Source: Acidobacteriota bacterium
GTDB lineage: Bacteria > Acidobacteriota > Vicinamibacteria > Vicinamibacterales > SCN-69-37
DNA: 33,119 nt
Assembly (NCBI GenBank): GCA_004297655.1
Contig: SCUN01000197.1
Span: 1 to 33,119, forward strand
Direction of reading: 5' to 3'
Both the position numbers and the translations under genes were made by a program. Below are positions 16,660 to 24,968 of this stretch, in pieces. Every line of letters starts with the position of its first letter. Position 1 is the first letter of the stretch. Below the pieces are notes generated by a model. The model worked only from the letters and a program-made list of their open reading frames with translations. It did no database searches and was not told the DNA's origin.

Positions 16660-17661
16660 CTACTTGATCCGGCTCGACGTTTCCGCGAGCCGATAGTCGT
16701 TGTAGGTGATCGAGTACCGCATGTCGAACTGGCCGATCGCGATCATCATCGACACGTACATCTCGATGCCTTTCGGCAGCCAGACGTCTTCAGATCCCGG
16801 CGTCGTGGCCTTCACGCCTCTGAACGGCTGCGACATGACCATCGTGGCCTTCAGATCGCCGAGACGCACGAACGCCGCGCCGGGCAGAAAGTCCATGTTG
16901 ACGTTGTTGAAGACGTATTTCACGATCTGGTGCGTCTTCGGCTCGACCCACAACGTCACGAGCGAGACTTTGTTCATCGCCTGCTCGATCGTCTGATCGA
17001 GCTGCTGGTCCTTGCTGAGCGTCTCGCCGCGCTCGGCGCGCCGCTTGTTGCGGTCGATGTCGTCGGAAAACAGGCGCGCCGGGTAGTACTCGACCTTGAG
17101 CAGCTCGAGTCCGTCGATGGCCTCCTTGCCGACGAGCGCGTACTTGCCCTCTTCGAACTTGAATTTCAGGAAATACGCCGACGAGATGAACTGCGGTTCG
17201 CGCGTCTGCTGAATCAGGGAGTCGACGTTGGCCGGCGCGGGAGGCGGCGCGGGGGCGCCCGCTTCGCCCGCGCGCGCTTTGTCGCGCGCCTGCTGCCGCT
17301 TCTCGCGTTGCTGCTCGCGCTTGAGAAACTGCTCTTCGTACTTCCGGCGATCCGCCTCGCTGACGGTCACGCCGTTGACCTTCAAGGGGCTGCGCACGAA
17401 GAACCCGTCGCGCAGGTACCACTGGTACTCGCGCCGCTCGCCCCAGACCGGCAATTGCCCCGGGCCGCGGACTTCGATCTGCTCCTTCTCGTTCAGGATG
17501 TACTGCTGCAGCTTCTTCCAGTTGTCATCGCGACGGGCGACGACATCTTTCATGAAGGCATCGAGGTCGGTTTGAGCCGACACCGCCGCCGGCCGAATCA
17601 CACCGGCGGCCAGCAACAGCGCCGCAAGACCGGCGGCCGCAAGAGACGAAATGGTTTTCAC
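16660..17661 (-). CDS. Exported protein of unknown function
   Basis: A 333-residue protein with a signal peptide (VKTISSLAAAGLAALLLAAG, cleavage near VSAQT). I do not recognise a named family. The mature part starts with DLDAFMKDVVARRDDNWKKL, has a charged, glutamine- and arginine-rich helical stretch (KREQQREKRQQARDKARAG) followed by a proline/alanine linker, and ends with beta-strand-rich sequence (LVTLWVEPKTHQIVKYVF, KGIEMYVSMMIAIGQFDMRY) reminiscent of outer-membrane-associated carriers. The GTG at 17661 is chosen because GGGGGAG lies just upstream; a TTG at 17721 would add 20 residues before the signal. It is nine bases from the Omp85 gene, so it is probably a periplasmic partner of that barrel protein. 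Confidence 0.75.
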   Translation of the reverse strand: MKTISSLAAAGLAALLLAAGVIRPAAVSAQTDLDAFMKDVVARRDDNWKKLQQYILNEKEQIEVRGPGQLPVWGERREYQWYLRDGFFVRSPLKVNGVTVSEADRRKYEEQFLKREQQREKRQQARDKARAGEAGAPAPPPAPANVDSLIQQTREPQFISSAYFLKFKFEEGKYALVGKEAIDGLELLKVEYYPARLFSDDIDRNKRRAERGETLSKDQQLDQTIEQAMNKVSLVTLWVEPKTHQIVKYVFNNVNMDFLPGAAFVRLGDLKATMVMSQPFRGVKATTPGSEDVWLPKGIEMYVSMMIAIGQFDMRYSITYNDYRLAETSSRIK

Positions 17662-17741
17662 AGAAAGAACTCCCCCAAAGGCCCTGGCAGGCAAACCTAT
17701 CAGACGGAGCAGGCGCGTCAATGGTTGCGTAAGATCGTGAC

Positions 17742-19469
17742 GTGCACAACCTGCCGCTGCTGACCACGGTCGGGGTCGCCCTGGTCTACGCCCTGGTGGG
17801 CGGCGTCATCGCCCGGCGCCTGGGCCTGCCGACCATCGTCGGCTATCTGGTCGCCGGCGTGGCGCTGGGGCCGTTCACGCCGGGATTTCACGGCGATTTC
17901 GAGACGATCCGCCAGCTCGCCGAGTTGGGCGTCATCCTGCTGATGTTCGGCGTCGGCCTGCACTTCTCGATCTCCGACCTCTGGCACGTCCGGGGCATCG
18001 CCATTCCCGGCGCGCTCAGCCAGATGCTCCTCATCTCGCTTGCCGGCTACTGGCTCGGGTCCGAATGGGGCTGGTCGCCCGGCGGCGCGTGGCTGCTCGG
18101 CATCTCCGCGTCGGTCGCGAGCACCGTCGTCCTCATGCGCAGCCTGATGGACGAAGGACTGCTGCACTCGCCGGCCGGGCGCGCCGCGGTCGGATGGTCG
18201 ATCGTCGAAGACCTGGCGACCGTCGGCATCCTCGTGCTCCTCACGGCCTACGCGAGCGCGAACGCCGAGTCGGGCGCCGTGAAACCAGTCCTGATCGCCG
18301 TCGGCAAGGCGATCGCGTTCCTCGCCGTGATGCTGATCGCCGGCGCGCGGGTGCTGCCGTACCTGCTCGGCCGCATCGCCAACACCCGCTCGCGCGAGCT
18401 GTTCGTGCTGATCGCGCTCAGCGCCGCCGTCGGCACCGCGCTCGGCGCCTCTGCCCTGTTCGGCGTCTCGCTCGCGCTCGGCGCGTTCATCGCCGGCCTG
18501 GTCGTCAGCGACTCGCCCTTCAGCCACCAGGTCAGCGCGGATCTCCTGCCGTTCCGCGAGGCGTTCGCGGTGCTGTTTTTCGTCTCGGTCGGCATGCTCG
18601 TGAATCCCCACTACCTGGCCGCGCACTGGGGACAAGTGCTCGCGCTCTCGGCGCTGATCATCGTCGGCAAATCCGCGCTGACGGCGATCACGGTCTTCCT
18701 GCTGCCGCATCCTGTGCACACGGCGCTCGTCGTCGCCGCCGGGCGCGCGCACATCGGCGAGTTCTCGTTCATCATCGGCCAGAGCGGTCTCGCGCTCGGC
18801 TTGCTCTCGGAGGATCAGTATTCGCTGATCCTCGCGGGCGCGATCGTGTCGATCACGGTCAATCCGATTCTTTTCCGCACCATCACCCCGATCGAGCGCT
18901 GGCTGAAGGCGCGGCCGGCGTTGTGGCGGCGGCTGGACCGGCACGGCGTCGTCGAGCCGGCGCGGCCGTCCGCGATGCAGGATCACGTCGTGATCATCGG
19001 CAGCGGGCGAGTGGGCCGCCACATCGCCGAGATGTTGGGGCGCGAGAATGTCCAGCGGCTTGTCGTCGAATCGGATCCGCTCGTTCTTTCGAGACTGCAG
19101 GCGCTCAAGATCCCGGTGCTCTACGGCGACGCGGCCAACTCCGAGATCCTGCGCCACGCCGGCCTGCAGAATGCGCGCCTGCTCGTCATCACGGTGCCCG
19201 ACTACGTGTCGGCGCTCGCGATGGTCGCCACCGCCAAGAACTGCGCGCCGGACATCAGGATCCTGGCGCGCGCGTCGAGCTGGGAGGGCGGCCGCCGGCT
19301 GACGGAAGCGGGCGTCCACAAGATCGTGCGGCCAGAACTTGAGGGTGGCGTCGAGCTGCTGCGGCAGACGCTGCAGGATCTGCACTTCTCTGAAGAACAG
19401 ACCGGCTCGCTGATCGACCTCGCCCGCGAAGAGGCCATGGGCGTCGATCCTAACGCCCGAACAGGCTGA
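17742..19469 (+). CDS. Kef/YbaL-type cation:proton antiporter with TrkA-N domain
   Basis: A CPA2-family monovalent cation:proton antiporter of 575 residues. About 12 membrane segments fill residues 5-385, with the conserved GLPTIVGYLVAGVALGP near the N-terminus, LAELGVILLMFGVGLHF, and FVSVGMLVNP. A cytoplasmic RCK/TrkA-N domain (about 412-530) has DHVVIIGSGRVGRHIAEML, a Rossmann dinucleotide site, and YGDAANSEILRHAG. Relatives export K+ and are gated by NAD(H) or glutathione adducts. The start is GTG at 17742, immediately followed by the first helix. The last 20 bases overlap the 3' end of the esterase-fold gene on the other strand. It stands alone in its direction, with no KefF-type partner nearby. 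Confidence 0.93.
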   Translation: MHNLPLLTTVGVALVYALVGGVIARRLGLPTIVGYLVAGVALGPFTPGFHGDFETIRQLAELGVILLMFGVGLHFSISDLWHVRGIAIPGALSQMLLISLAGYWLGSEWGWSPGGAWLLGISASVASTVVLMRSLMDEGLLHSPAGRAAVGWSIVEDLATVGILVLLTAYASANAESGAVKPVLIAVGKAIAFLAVMLIAGARVLPYLLGRIANTRSRELFVLIALSAAVGTALGASALFGVSLALGAFIAGLVVSDSPFSHQVSADLLPFREAFAVLFFVSVGMLVNPHYLAAHWGQVLALSALIIVGKSALTAITVFLLPHPVHTALVVAAGRAHIGEFSFIIGQSGLALGLLSEDQYSLILAGAIVSITVNPILFRTITPIERWLKARPALWRRLDRHGVVEPARPSAMQDHVVIIGSGRVGRHIAEMLGRENVQRLVVESDPLVLSRLQALKIPVLYGDAANSEILRHAGLQNARLLVITVPDYVSALAMVATAKNCAPDIRILARASSWEGGRRLTEAGVHKIVRPELEGGVELLRQTLQDLHFSEEQTGSLIDLAREEAMGVDPNARTG

Positions 19470-20595
19470 TCATCACATCGCGCAAGTGCGTCTTCCACGT
19501 CGCGGTGGTATGCCCTTCGGGCACGCGCAGAAACGTGACGAGATGCCCGCGCGACAACACGGAGGCGCGCACGAGTTCGGCGCCCGCGATGTTGAGCCGG
19601 TCGTACTCGCCGGCGAGCACCGCCACCTCGAGCTGCTCCGCCTCGCCCCGGCGCACCGGGATCCTCAACACATCGTCTTCGGTCACCGCGGGGATCATGA
19701 GCCCGCTCTTGCCGAAGACACCCGGATAGGCGGCCATCGCATCAAGCGCGCCGCGGGCGCCGGCGGAAACGCCGATGATGGCGTGATCGGCCGCAACGGG
19801 CGTGATGCTGTACCGGGCCGTGATCCAGGACATCAGCTCCCTGCAGACGAAATCACGCATCGGCGCGGCGCGCCGAAAGTCGTCCGTGCGCGACACGGGA
19901 TCCACGAACACGCCGATGACGGGTTCGATGGCGTCGTGCGCGATCAGCCAGTCGAGCACGCGCGGCGCCTCGCCGGTGTTCACGACCAGGCCGCCGTCAT
20001 GAAACACGGCCAGTCGGTACCGGCGCGACGGGTCGTATCCGGGCGGCGTGTACACGATCACGCGTCGTTGGCCAACGATGAGACCTTTGACGACCGCTTC
20101 GGTGAGTTTGCCCGCCGGCGCGGTCGGCGGCGCGTCGAACTCCGGCGGCGCTACGTAGGCCGGCATCACGACTTCAGATGCCTCGCCGCCGACGCGCGCG
20201 ACCTTTCGGGAATTGCGCGGGTCGAGGCGGTAGTCGCCGGCGCCATAGGCAATCAGGTACTCGATGCGGGCGGCCTTGTCGGCGCGAGCTGACAACGAAA
20301 ACCACTTCGTGCCGGGAATCTGATGCATCTTGCCGACGCTGAAATCGAATGTGCCGTCGGCGCGCTCGCCCCACCCGGTGAGATCGGAGACGATCCGCGG
20401 CGGCGATGACGAGTCGCCTTCGGCATAAAACGTGATGTCGGTGGCTGTGACCACGGGCACCGGCGTCTTGCCGGTTTCGATCGCGACGAGTTGCGGCCGA
20501 GCGGCCCGATCCTCTTCCGGCGCCCTGGTTGTCGTCGTCAAGTACGCGATGACGCCGACGATCACGATCAGCGCGGCGGCGAGGCGAAGACGCAT
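19450..20595 (-). CDS. Exported esterase-D/enterochelin-esterase-like alpha/beta hydrolase
   Basis: A 381-residue protein with an N-terminal hydrophobic signal or anchor (about 4-21). A beta-sandwich-like N-terminal half with FYAEGDSSSPPRIVSDLTGW resembles the immunoglobulin/CBM48-type cap found in enterochelin esterases. The hydrolase core starts at RRVIVYTPPGYDPSRRYRL, with nucleophile Ser277 in GVSAGARG, a probable acid Asp in GEYDRL, and His in EGHTTATW. It should hydrolyse ester bonds in the periplasm or at the surface. Substrate candidates are siderophores or acylated sugars, but nothing nearby supports one choice. The ATG at 20595 gives a normal signal. Its 3' end overlaps the antiporter gene by 20 bases, and the FAD oxidoreductase lies 24 bases upstream on the same strand. 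Confidence 0.84.
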   Translation of the reverse strand: MRLRLAAALIVIVGVIAYLTTTTRAPEEDRAARPQLVAIETGKTPVPVVTATDITFYAEGDSSSPPRIVSDLTGWGERADGTFDFSVGKMHQIPGTKWFSLSARADKAARIEYLIAYGAGDYRLDPRNSRKVARVGGEASEVVMPAYVAPPEFDAPPTAPAGKLTEAVVKGLIVGQRRVIVYTPPGYDPSRRYRLAVFHDGGLVVNTGEAPRVLDWLIAHDAIEPVIGVFVDPVSRTDDFRRAAPMRDFVCRELMSWITARYSITPVAADHAIIGVSAGARGALDAMAAYPGVFGKSGLMIPAVTEDDVLRIPVRRGEAEQLEVAVLAGEYDRLNIAGAELVRASVLSRGHLVTFLRVPEGHTTATWKTHLRDVMISLFGR

Positions 20596-20619
20596 CCCGC
20601 AATTGTAGGCGGGGCGGCG

Positions 20620-22173
20620 TCAGACCTGCGCGAACATCCGCGCGTAGTGCCGGTACCAGCTGCTCTGGAAGACTCCTTCCGGATCGTGCTCGTTCTTCTT
20701 CGCAAGAAACGCGCGCATCTGCGGATAGCAGCGCTCGACCTGATCCTTGCGGGCCCAGCGGTGATAGGTCAGGTAGTAGCTGCCGCCATGCGCGATGCCG
20801 AGATCGATGAGCGCTCGAAACGCGTCGGCGGCGGCATCAACGCCCTCGGCCGTATGCGTGACGTGCAGATTGAAGATCACGCAGGCGTACCGTTCCTTGG
20901 CCCACGCGAGGAACGACTCGTCGTCTCTCTCGATCAGCCGGACCGTGCCATAGACGACGTTGGCCTTGTGCTGGCGTAGCGTGACGCGCGCATCCTCCAT
21001 GAACGCCGAGAGCTGGTCGCGCTGCACGTAGATTTCCGAGATCATCTCGGTGGCCGGCGTCTTCGCCTTCATCGCGATGTCGACATCCTTGTGGTAGTTG
21101 TCCACGTACGCGGCGGAGAGCTGCGAGTCGGCCCAGTAGATCTGGCCCGACGTCTTCAGGTAGCGCTCCGAGTACACCTGAAACGCGCGGCCCTTGTATT
21201 TGTGCGCGTAGAACGTCAGCCGCGCCCAGTCCTCCGGATTGAAGCGCGTCGGATTCAGCGTGAGCGGCGTGTCGATCGGCACGGGCTGATAGCACGAGAA
21301 CACGCCGCGCCTGAGAAAACTGTCGCGGTTGGCGTCGGTCGCGTACTGAAAGTCGCCGTAGAGATACCCGTCGCGAATGCGTCCTTCGAACCGCTCGATG
21401 ATGTTCCGCATTTCGCCGAGTTCGACGACGCGTCGGACCTTCACGCGCGGCCGGAGCTGCAGTTCGATCCGCGTGATCACGCCGAAGAGACCGTAGCCGC
21501 CGATCGCGAGCTTGAACAACTCGGCGTTCTCCGTCCGGGAACACGTGCGGACCCGGCCCGAGCCGTCCACCAGATCGAACGCGCGAACCTGGCTGATGAT
21601 CGGCTTCTGGTTGAGACCGCGGCCGTGGGCGTTGCACGCCAGGGCGCCGGCGAGGCTCAGGCGGTCCGCGCCGGTCTGCTTTTGGTAGATGCCCCAAAGA
21701 GACATCGGGCTATCGGGGGACTGATTATCGGGGGACTGAACCTTGTCGAGATACTTGATGAGTTCAGGCCATTGAATGCCGCCTTCGACAGTGATCACGC
21801 CGCTCTCGCGGTCGAAGCCGAGCACGCGGCTGAGCCCGCGCGTGTCGATGAGCACGTTGGCGTCGCCAAACTGCTGGCCCCCCATCGCGTGACGGCCGCC
21901 GGCGATCGACACCGACCGCCCTTCGCCGCGGGCGCGCGCGATCTCCGCCGCCAGCGCCTCGACCGAATCCGGTTTGACGATGCGGGCGACGCGGGTGGGG
22001 TTCAACTGGGAATGGAGGTCGTTGACGAGCACGCCGTTGGGCCCGGGTTCAGGGGGCGTCACCTCGATTGCCGACGCATACGGAGACCCGACTCGCATCG
22101 TCGGGATGCACCCGGCCAGCGGCACGGCCGCGGCGGTGGAGGAAAGCGCGAGAAAGCGGCGTCGGCTGATCAT
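20620..22173 (-). CDS. Tat-type lipoprotein FAD-dependent oxidoreductase (ALO/vanillyl-alcohol oxidase fold)
   Basis: A 517-residue protein beginning MISRRRFLALSST, a twin-arginine signal, with PLAGC placing a lipobox Cys at residue 22; it is probably exported folded with FAD and lipidated. The FAD-binding PCMH domain (about 58-230) has VEALAAEIARARGEGRSVS, AGGRHAMGGQQ and VTVEGGIQWPELI, and later AGALACNAHGRG. The C-terminal part matches aldonolactone/sugar oxidases, ending with YYLTYHRWARKDQ and HDPEGVFQSSWYR. Likely activity is oxidation of a sugar, lactone or alcohol by a flavin. It contains an in-frame 15-bp tandem duplication (21711-21740) giving QSPDN-QSPDS. The ATG at 22173 is backed by the signal peptide. 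It is divergent from the M20 peptidase. Confidence 0.87.
   Translation of the reverse strand: MISRRRFLALSSTAAAVPLAGCIPTMRVGSPYASAIEVTPPEPGPNGVLVNDLHSQLNPTRVARIVKPDSVEALAAEIARARGEGRSVSIAGGRHAMGGQQFGDANVLIDTRGLSRVLGFDRESGVITVEGGIQWPELIKYLDKVQSPDNQSPDSPMSLWGIYQKQTGADRLSLAGALACNAHGRGLNQKPIISQVRAFDLVDGSGRVRTCSRTENAELFKLAIGGYGLFGVITRIELQLRPRVKVRRVVELGEMRNIIERFEGRIRDGYLYGDFQYATDANRDSFLRRGVFSCYQPVPIDTPLTLNPTRFNPEDWARLTFYAHKYKGRAFQVYSERYLKTSGQIYWADSQLSAAYVDNYHKDVDIAMKAKTPATEMISEIYVQRDQLSAFMEDARVTLRQHKANVVYGTVRLIERDDESFLAWAKERYACVIFNLHVTHTAEGVDAAADAFRALIDLGIAHGGSYYLTYHRWARKDQVERCYPQMRAFLAKKNEHDPEGVFQSSWYRHYARMFAQV
21711..21740. repeat. In-frame 15-bp tandem duplication inside the FAD oxidoreductase
   Basis: Two 15-base units, TATCGGGGGACTGAT and TATCGGGGGACTGAA, are adjacent and differ only in the last base. 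A partial CATCGGGC precedes them. On the minus strand they encode QSPDN and QSPDS in a hydrophilic stretch between conserved parts of the FAD domain, so a loop has been lengthened by five residues. Confidence 0.85.
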
Positions 22174-22251
22174 GGGCTCACGTTAGCGGCCGAAAATGAC
22201 CCGCGTCGTGACGCCTCCCTGAGAAAAGCCTGAAAATGGGACAATAGGGGG

Positions 22252-23511
22252 ATGCGCCCGCTGCTCGTCTGGTTGACCCTGTTCCTGACCCCCCAGGCGG
22301 GCGCGCCATCCGCGGAACTTCAAGCCGTCGTCAATTCCGCCAAGTTCAAGACCGCGGCCGCCGCGCTCGACCGCGACTTCGACCGTCACGTCGCGGAGAC
22401 CATCCGGCTGACCGAGATTCCCGCGCCGCCGTTCAAGGAAGCGGAGCGCGCGAAGGTCTACGCGGAGTTGTTCCGGCAGCATGGGCTCTCCGACGTCGAG
22501 ATCGATGCCGAAGGCAACGTCCTCGGACTGCGCCGCGGCGCGGGTCAGGGCCCGCTGGTCGCGATCGCCGCGCATCTCGACACCGTGTTCCCTGAGGGCA
22601 CGAACGTCAAGGTCCGGCGCGACGGAACGAAGCTCGCCGCGCCGGGCGTGGGCGACGACTCACGGTCGCTCGCGGTGCTGCTCGCCATCATTCGGGCGCT
22701 TGATGCGGCCCAGATCCAGACGAAGGCCGACATTCTCTTCGTGGGTGACGTCGGCGAAGAGGGCCCCGGCGATCTGCGCGGTATGAAGTACCTCTTCAGC
22801 AAGGGCAAGTATGCCGGGAAGATCACGGCGTTCATTTCCGCGGACGGCACGGATCCGGGCAATGAGATTGTGAGTGTCGCCGTCGGCAGCAAGCGGTACC
22901 GGGTGACCTTCAAAGGCCCGGGCGGTCACAGTTACAGCGACTTCGGGCTCGTCAGCCCGGCGTTTGCGATGGCGAACGCGATGAAGAAGTTCGGTGCGCT
23001 GTCCGTGCCGAAGTCGCCGAAGACGACATTCAGCGTCGGCGTGGTGGGCGGCGGCACATCGATCAACTCGATTCCCTTCGAAACCTGGATGGACGTGGAC
23101 ATGCGTTCCGAGTCGCGCGACGAGCTGAACAAGCTCGACGCCGCGTTCAAGGCGGTCGTCGCCGAAGCGGTCAACGAGGAAAATGCGGCGCGATCGACGG
23201 CCAGCGGCAAGATCACCGCGGATCTGAAGCTCACCGGCGACCGGCCCTCAGGCACCATGCCGGCCAACAGCCGGATCGTCGAAATCGCGTCGGCCTCGAT
23301 TCGCCACTTCGGCCTGACGCCGGTGCTGGCCTCGGGCAGCAACGACAGCAACTTTCCGATCAGCCTCGGCATTCCGGCGATCACGCTCGACGCCGGCGGG
23401 GCCAGCGATCGGAATCACTCGCTCGATGAATGGATCGACATCGCCAAGCCGTCGGCGCTCCGCGGCATGCAGATGATGCTCGCGACGCTCGTGACCCTGG
23501 CAGGAATGTAG
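22252..23511 (+). CDS. Exported M20-family metallopeptidase
   Basis: A 419-residue zinc peptidase with a signal peptide (about 1-17). Metal ligands and catalytic residues of the M20 family are visible: His108 and catalytic Asp110 in AAHLDTVF, bridging Asp135 in PGVGDDSRS, Glu169 (general base) and Glu170 in GDVGEEGPG, Asp in ISADGTD, and His in RNHSLDEW near the C-terminus. A dimerisation domain lies in the middle (about 215-325) with KGPGGHSYSDFG. The layout resembles peptidase T/carboxypeptidase G2-like enzymes, which cleave peptides or aminoacylated compounds. The ATG at 22252 has AGGGGG immediately upstream, unusually close to the start. The DUF5655 gene follows two bases after the stop, so the two are probably co-transcribed. 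Confidence 0.92.
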   Translation: MRPLLVWLTLFLTPQAGAPSAELQAVVNSAKFKTAAAALDRDFDRHVAETIRLTEIPAPPFKEAERAKVYAELFRQHGLSDVEIDAEGNVLGLRRGAGQGPLVAIAAHLDTVFPEGTNVKVRRDGTKLAAPGVGDDSRSLAVLLAIIRALDAAQIQTKADILFVGDVGEEGPGDLRGMKYLFSKGKYAGKITAFISADGTDPGNEIVSVAVGSKRYRVTFKGPGGHSYSDFGLVSPAFAMANAMKKFGALSVPKSPKTTFSVGVVGGGTSINSIPFETWMDVDMRSESRDELNKLDAAFKAVVAEAVNEENAARSTASGKITADLKLTGDRPSGTMPANSRIVEIASASIRHFGLTPVLASGSNDSNFPISLGIPAITLDAGGASDRNHSLDEWIDIAKPSALRGMQMMLATLVTLAGM

Positions 23512-23513
23512 AC

Positions 23514-23873
23514 ATGTCCACACCGCTCCCGCAGACGATTGCTCAACACTTTGACGGCAAGGGCAAGGAAGTACGCGCGACCTACGATCGCATCATGGCC
23601 ATCGCGCGCGAATGGGGCGACGTGAAGCCCGAGGCGAAGAAGACCTCGATTCATCTGCTGCGCACCGCGACGGCCTTCGCGGGCATCGCCACGCGGAAGG
23701 ACGCGCTCGTGCTCACGCTCAAGTCCGAGAACGACATCCGCAGCCCGCGCGTGCGCAAGCACGAGCAGGCGTCGCCGGGACGCTGGCACATCGAGATCAA
23801 ACTGACGAAGCCGCAGGAAGTGGACCACGAGCTGCAGCAGTGGCTTCGCGCGTCGTACCTGCTCGCGAAGTAG
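23514..23873 (+). CDS. DUF5655-like small protein
   Basis: A 119-residue soluble protein, probably of the DUF5655 family: FDGKGKEVRATYDRIMAIA, then KKTSIHLLRTATAFAGIATRK and ALVLTLKSENDI, followed by WHIEIKLTKPQEVDHELQQW and a short closing helix. Such proteins have a small alpha/beta fold thought to bind nucleic acid or a ligand, but the function is not established. No catalytic residues stand out. The ATG at 23514 lies two bases after the M20 peptidase stop. It ends three bases before the stop of the DisA-like gene on the opposite strand. Confidence 0.75.
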   Translation: MSTPLPQTIAQHFDGKGKEVRATYDRIMAIAREWGDVKPEAKKTSIHLLRTATAFAGIATRKDALVLTLKSENDIRSPRVRKHEQASPGRWHIEIKLTKPQEVDHELQQWLRASYLLAK

Positions 23874-23876
23874 CGC

Positions 23877-24968
23877 TTAGAGCAGGAGCGATTCCACGCG
23901 GTGGGCGTGGACCATCTGTTCCACCGACGACCACTTGAAGATTGTGAAGCGCCCGTCCTGGGACGCGACGAGCGCGATCGCATCCGTCTGATCGTGGACG
24001 AACTGCGCCGCTGAGAGATGGCGCGTGCCGCCCAACTGTCCGGGCGACACGATCGTCGGCGCGCTGCCTTCGATCGGCTCGGTCAGCGAAATCCGCTCCA
24101 CGGTCGAACTGCCTTTGCGCCGGTTGATCTTCACGCCGAACGCCAGCACGTCGTAGGCGTCGTTCATGACCATCGCGCCGTCCACGGCCGTGAGACCGGC
24201 GACGCCTTCGACGGCATGCCGCAGGTCGTCGGCGTCGCCCTGGCGGCGGATCAGATCGCTGAGTCCGGTGAACGGCGGGTCGAGCGCGTACAGCGCCGGA
24301 AATACGGTCGACTGCATCCAGTCGTCGGATCCGGACGGTGTGACCAGCAGCGCGCCGCCGCGGCCGTGGCCGCGCATCGATGCGGCCAGTTGCACGAGCA
24401 CGTTGATGCTGTCGGCGCCGGACTTCGGCACGATCTGCCGGTCGAGCCCGAGGAGCGATTGCAGCACGCCCGGGCAGTCGGGCACCTGGGCGCTGCGCTC
24501 GTCGACGAACTTCACCTGATCGCCCTCGAGCACCGCGACGTTCACGAACTTGCCCATGAGCTCGCTGCGCTGTTTGATGACGAGCAGGCCCGACGTCACG
24601 ACTTCGATCACGAAACAATGCGCCGGCAGATGCCGCGTCGTGCCCCACACCTTCAACTGGCCGTCGGCGCCCACCGACACGCCGAGGTGAATGCCCGGCC
24701 GCTCCACCGCCGGCGCCAGCTTCGCGAGCGCCGCGGGCGCGACGGGCAACGGGCTGGCGAAGAGCAGCGGGTTGATCGTGTCGTCGGGCGACGCGAAGGC
24801 GAGCGAGATCTTCGGCGTCACGCCTTCTTCCCGCCGGAGGCTCGCCCAGAACGCGGCGTCCACGAGCGTCTCGATGTTCGAGGCGTCGGGCGCGGACCGG
24901 TAGCGTGAAAAATACGCCGCGATACGCGGCGCGACGGCCCCGGCAGCCGGATACGCGTGCGTCGTCAA
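23877..24968 (-). CDS. DACNV-type sensor with DisA_N-like (diadenylate cyclase-like) C-terminus
   Basis: A 363-residue soluble protein. The C-terminal 110 or so residues resemble the DisA_N/DAC diadenylate cyclase fold: Asp263-Gly264-Ala265 in VDGAMVMN match the DGA motif, and GGTRHLSAAQFV (Arg316-His317) matches the GTRHR motif, followed by DAIALVASQDGRFTIF in place of the usual ALVIVVSEE strand. The last Arg of RHR is Leu, so activity is uncertain. The N-terminal part (about 1-200) fits the predicted sensor type called DACNV, which precedes such domains. Start: TTG at 24968 has GAGGAAG five bases upstream and overlaps the ATPase stop by four bases; GTG at 24989 has no ribosome site. It either makes or senses a dinucleotide signal; that is inference. 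Confidence 0.72.
   Translation of the reverse strand: MTTHAYPAAGAVAPRIAAYFSRYRSAPDASNIETLVDAAFWASLRREEGVTPKISLAFASPDDTINPLLFASPLPVAPAALAKLAPAVERPGIHLGVSVGADGQLKVWGTTRHLPAHCFVIEVVTSGLLVIKQRSELMGKFVNVAVLEGDQVKFVDERSAQVPDCPGVLQSLLGLDRQIVPKSGADSINVLVQLAASMRGHGRGGALLVTPSGSDDWMQSTVFPALYALDPPFTGLSDLIRRQGDADDLRHAVEGVAGLTAVDGAMVMNDAYDVLAFGVKINRRKGSSTVERISLTEPIEGSAPTIVSPGQLGGTRHLSAAQFVHDQTDAIALVASQDGRFTIFKWSSVEQMVHAHRVESLLL

Noticed and set aside
17718-19385. Long minus-strand open frame of about 555 codons
   Set aside because: Antisense to the Kef-type antiporter; no recognisable domain, heavy in Asp, Glu and Arg.
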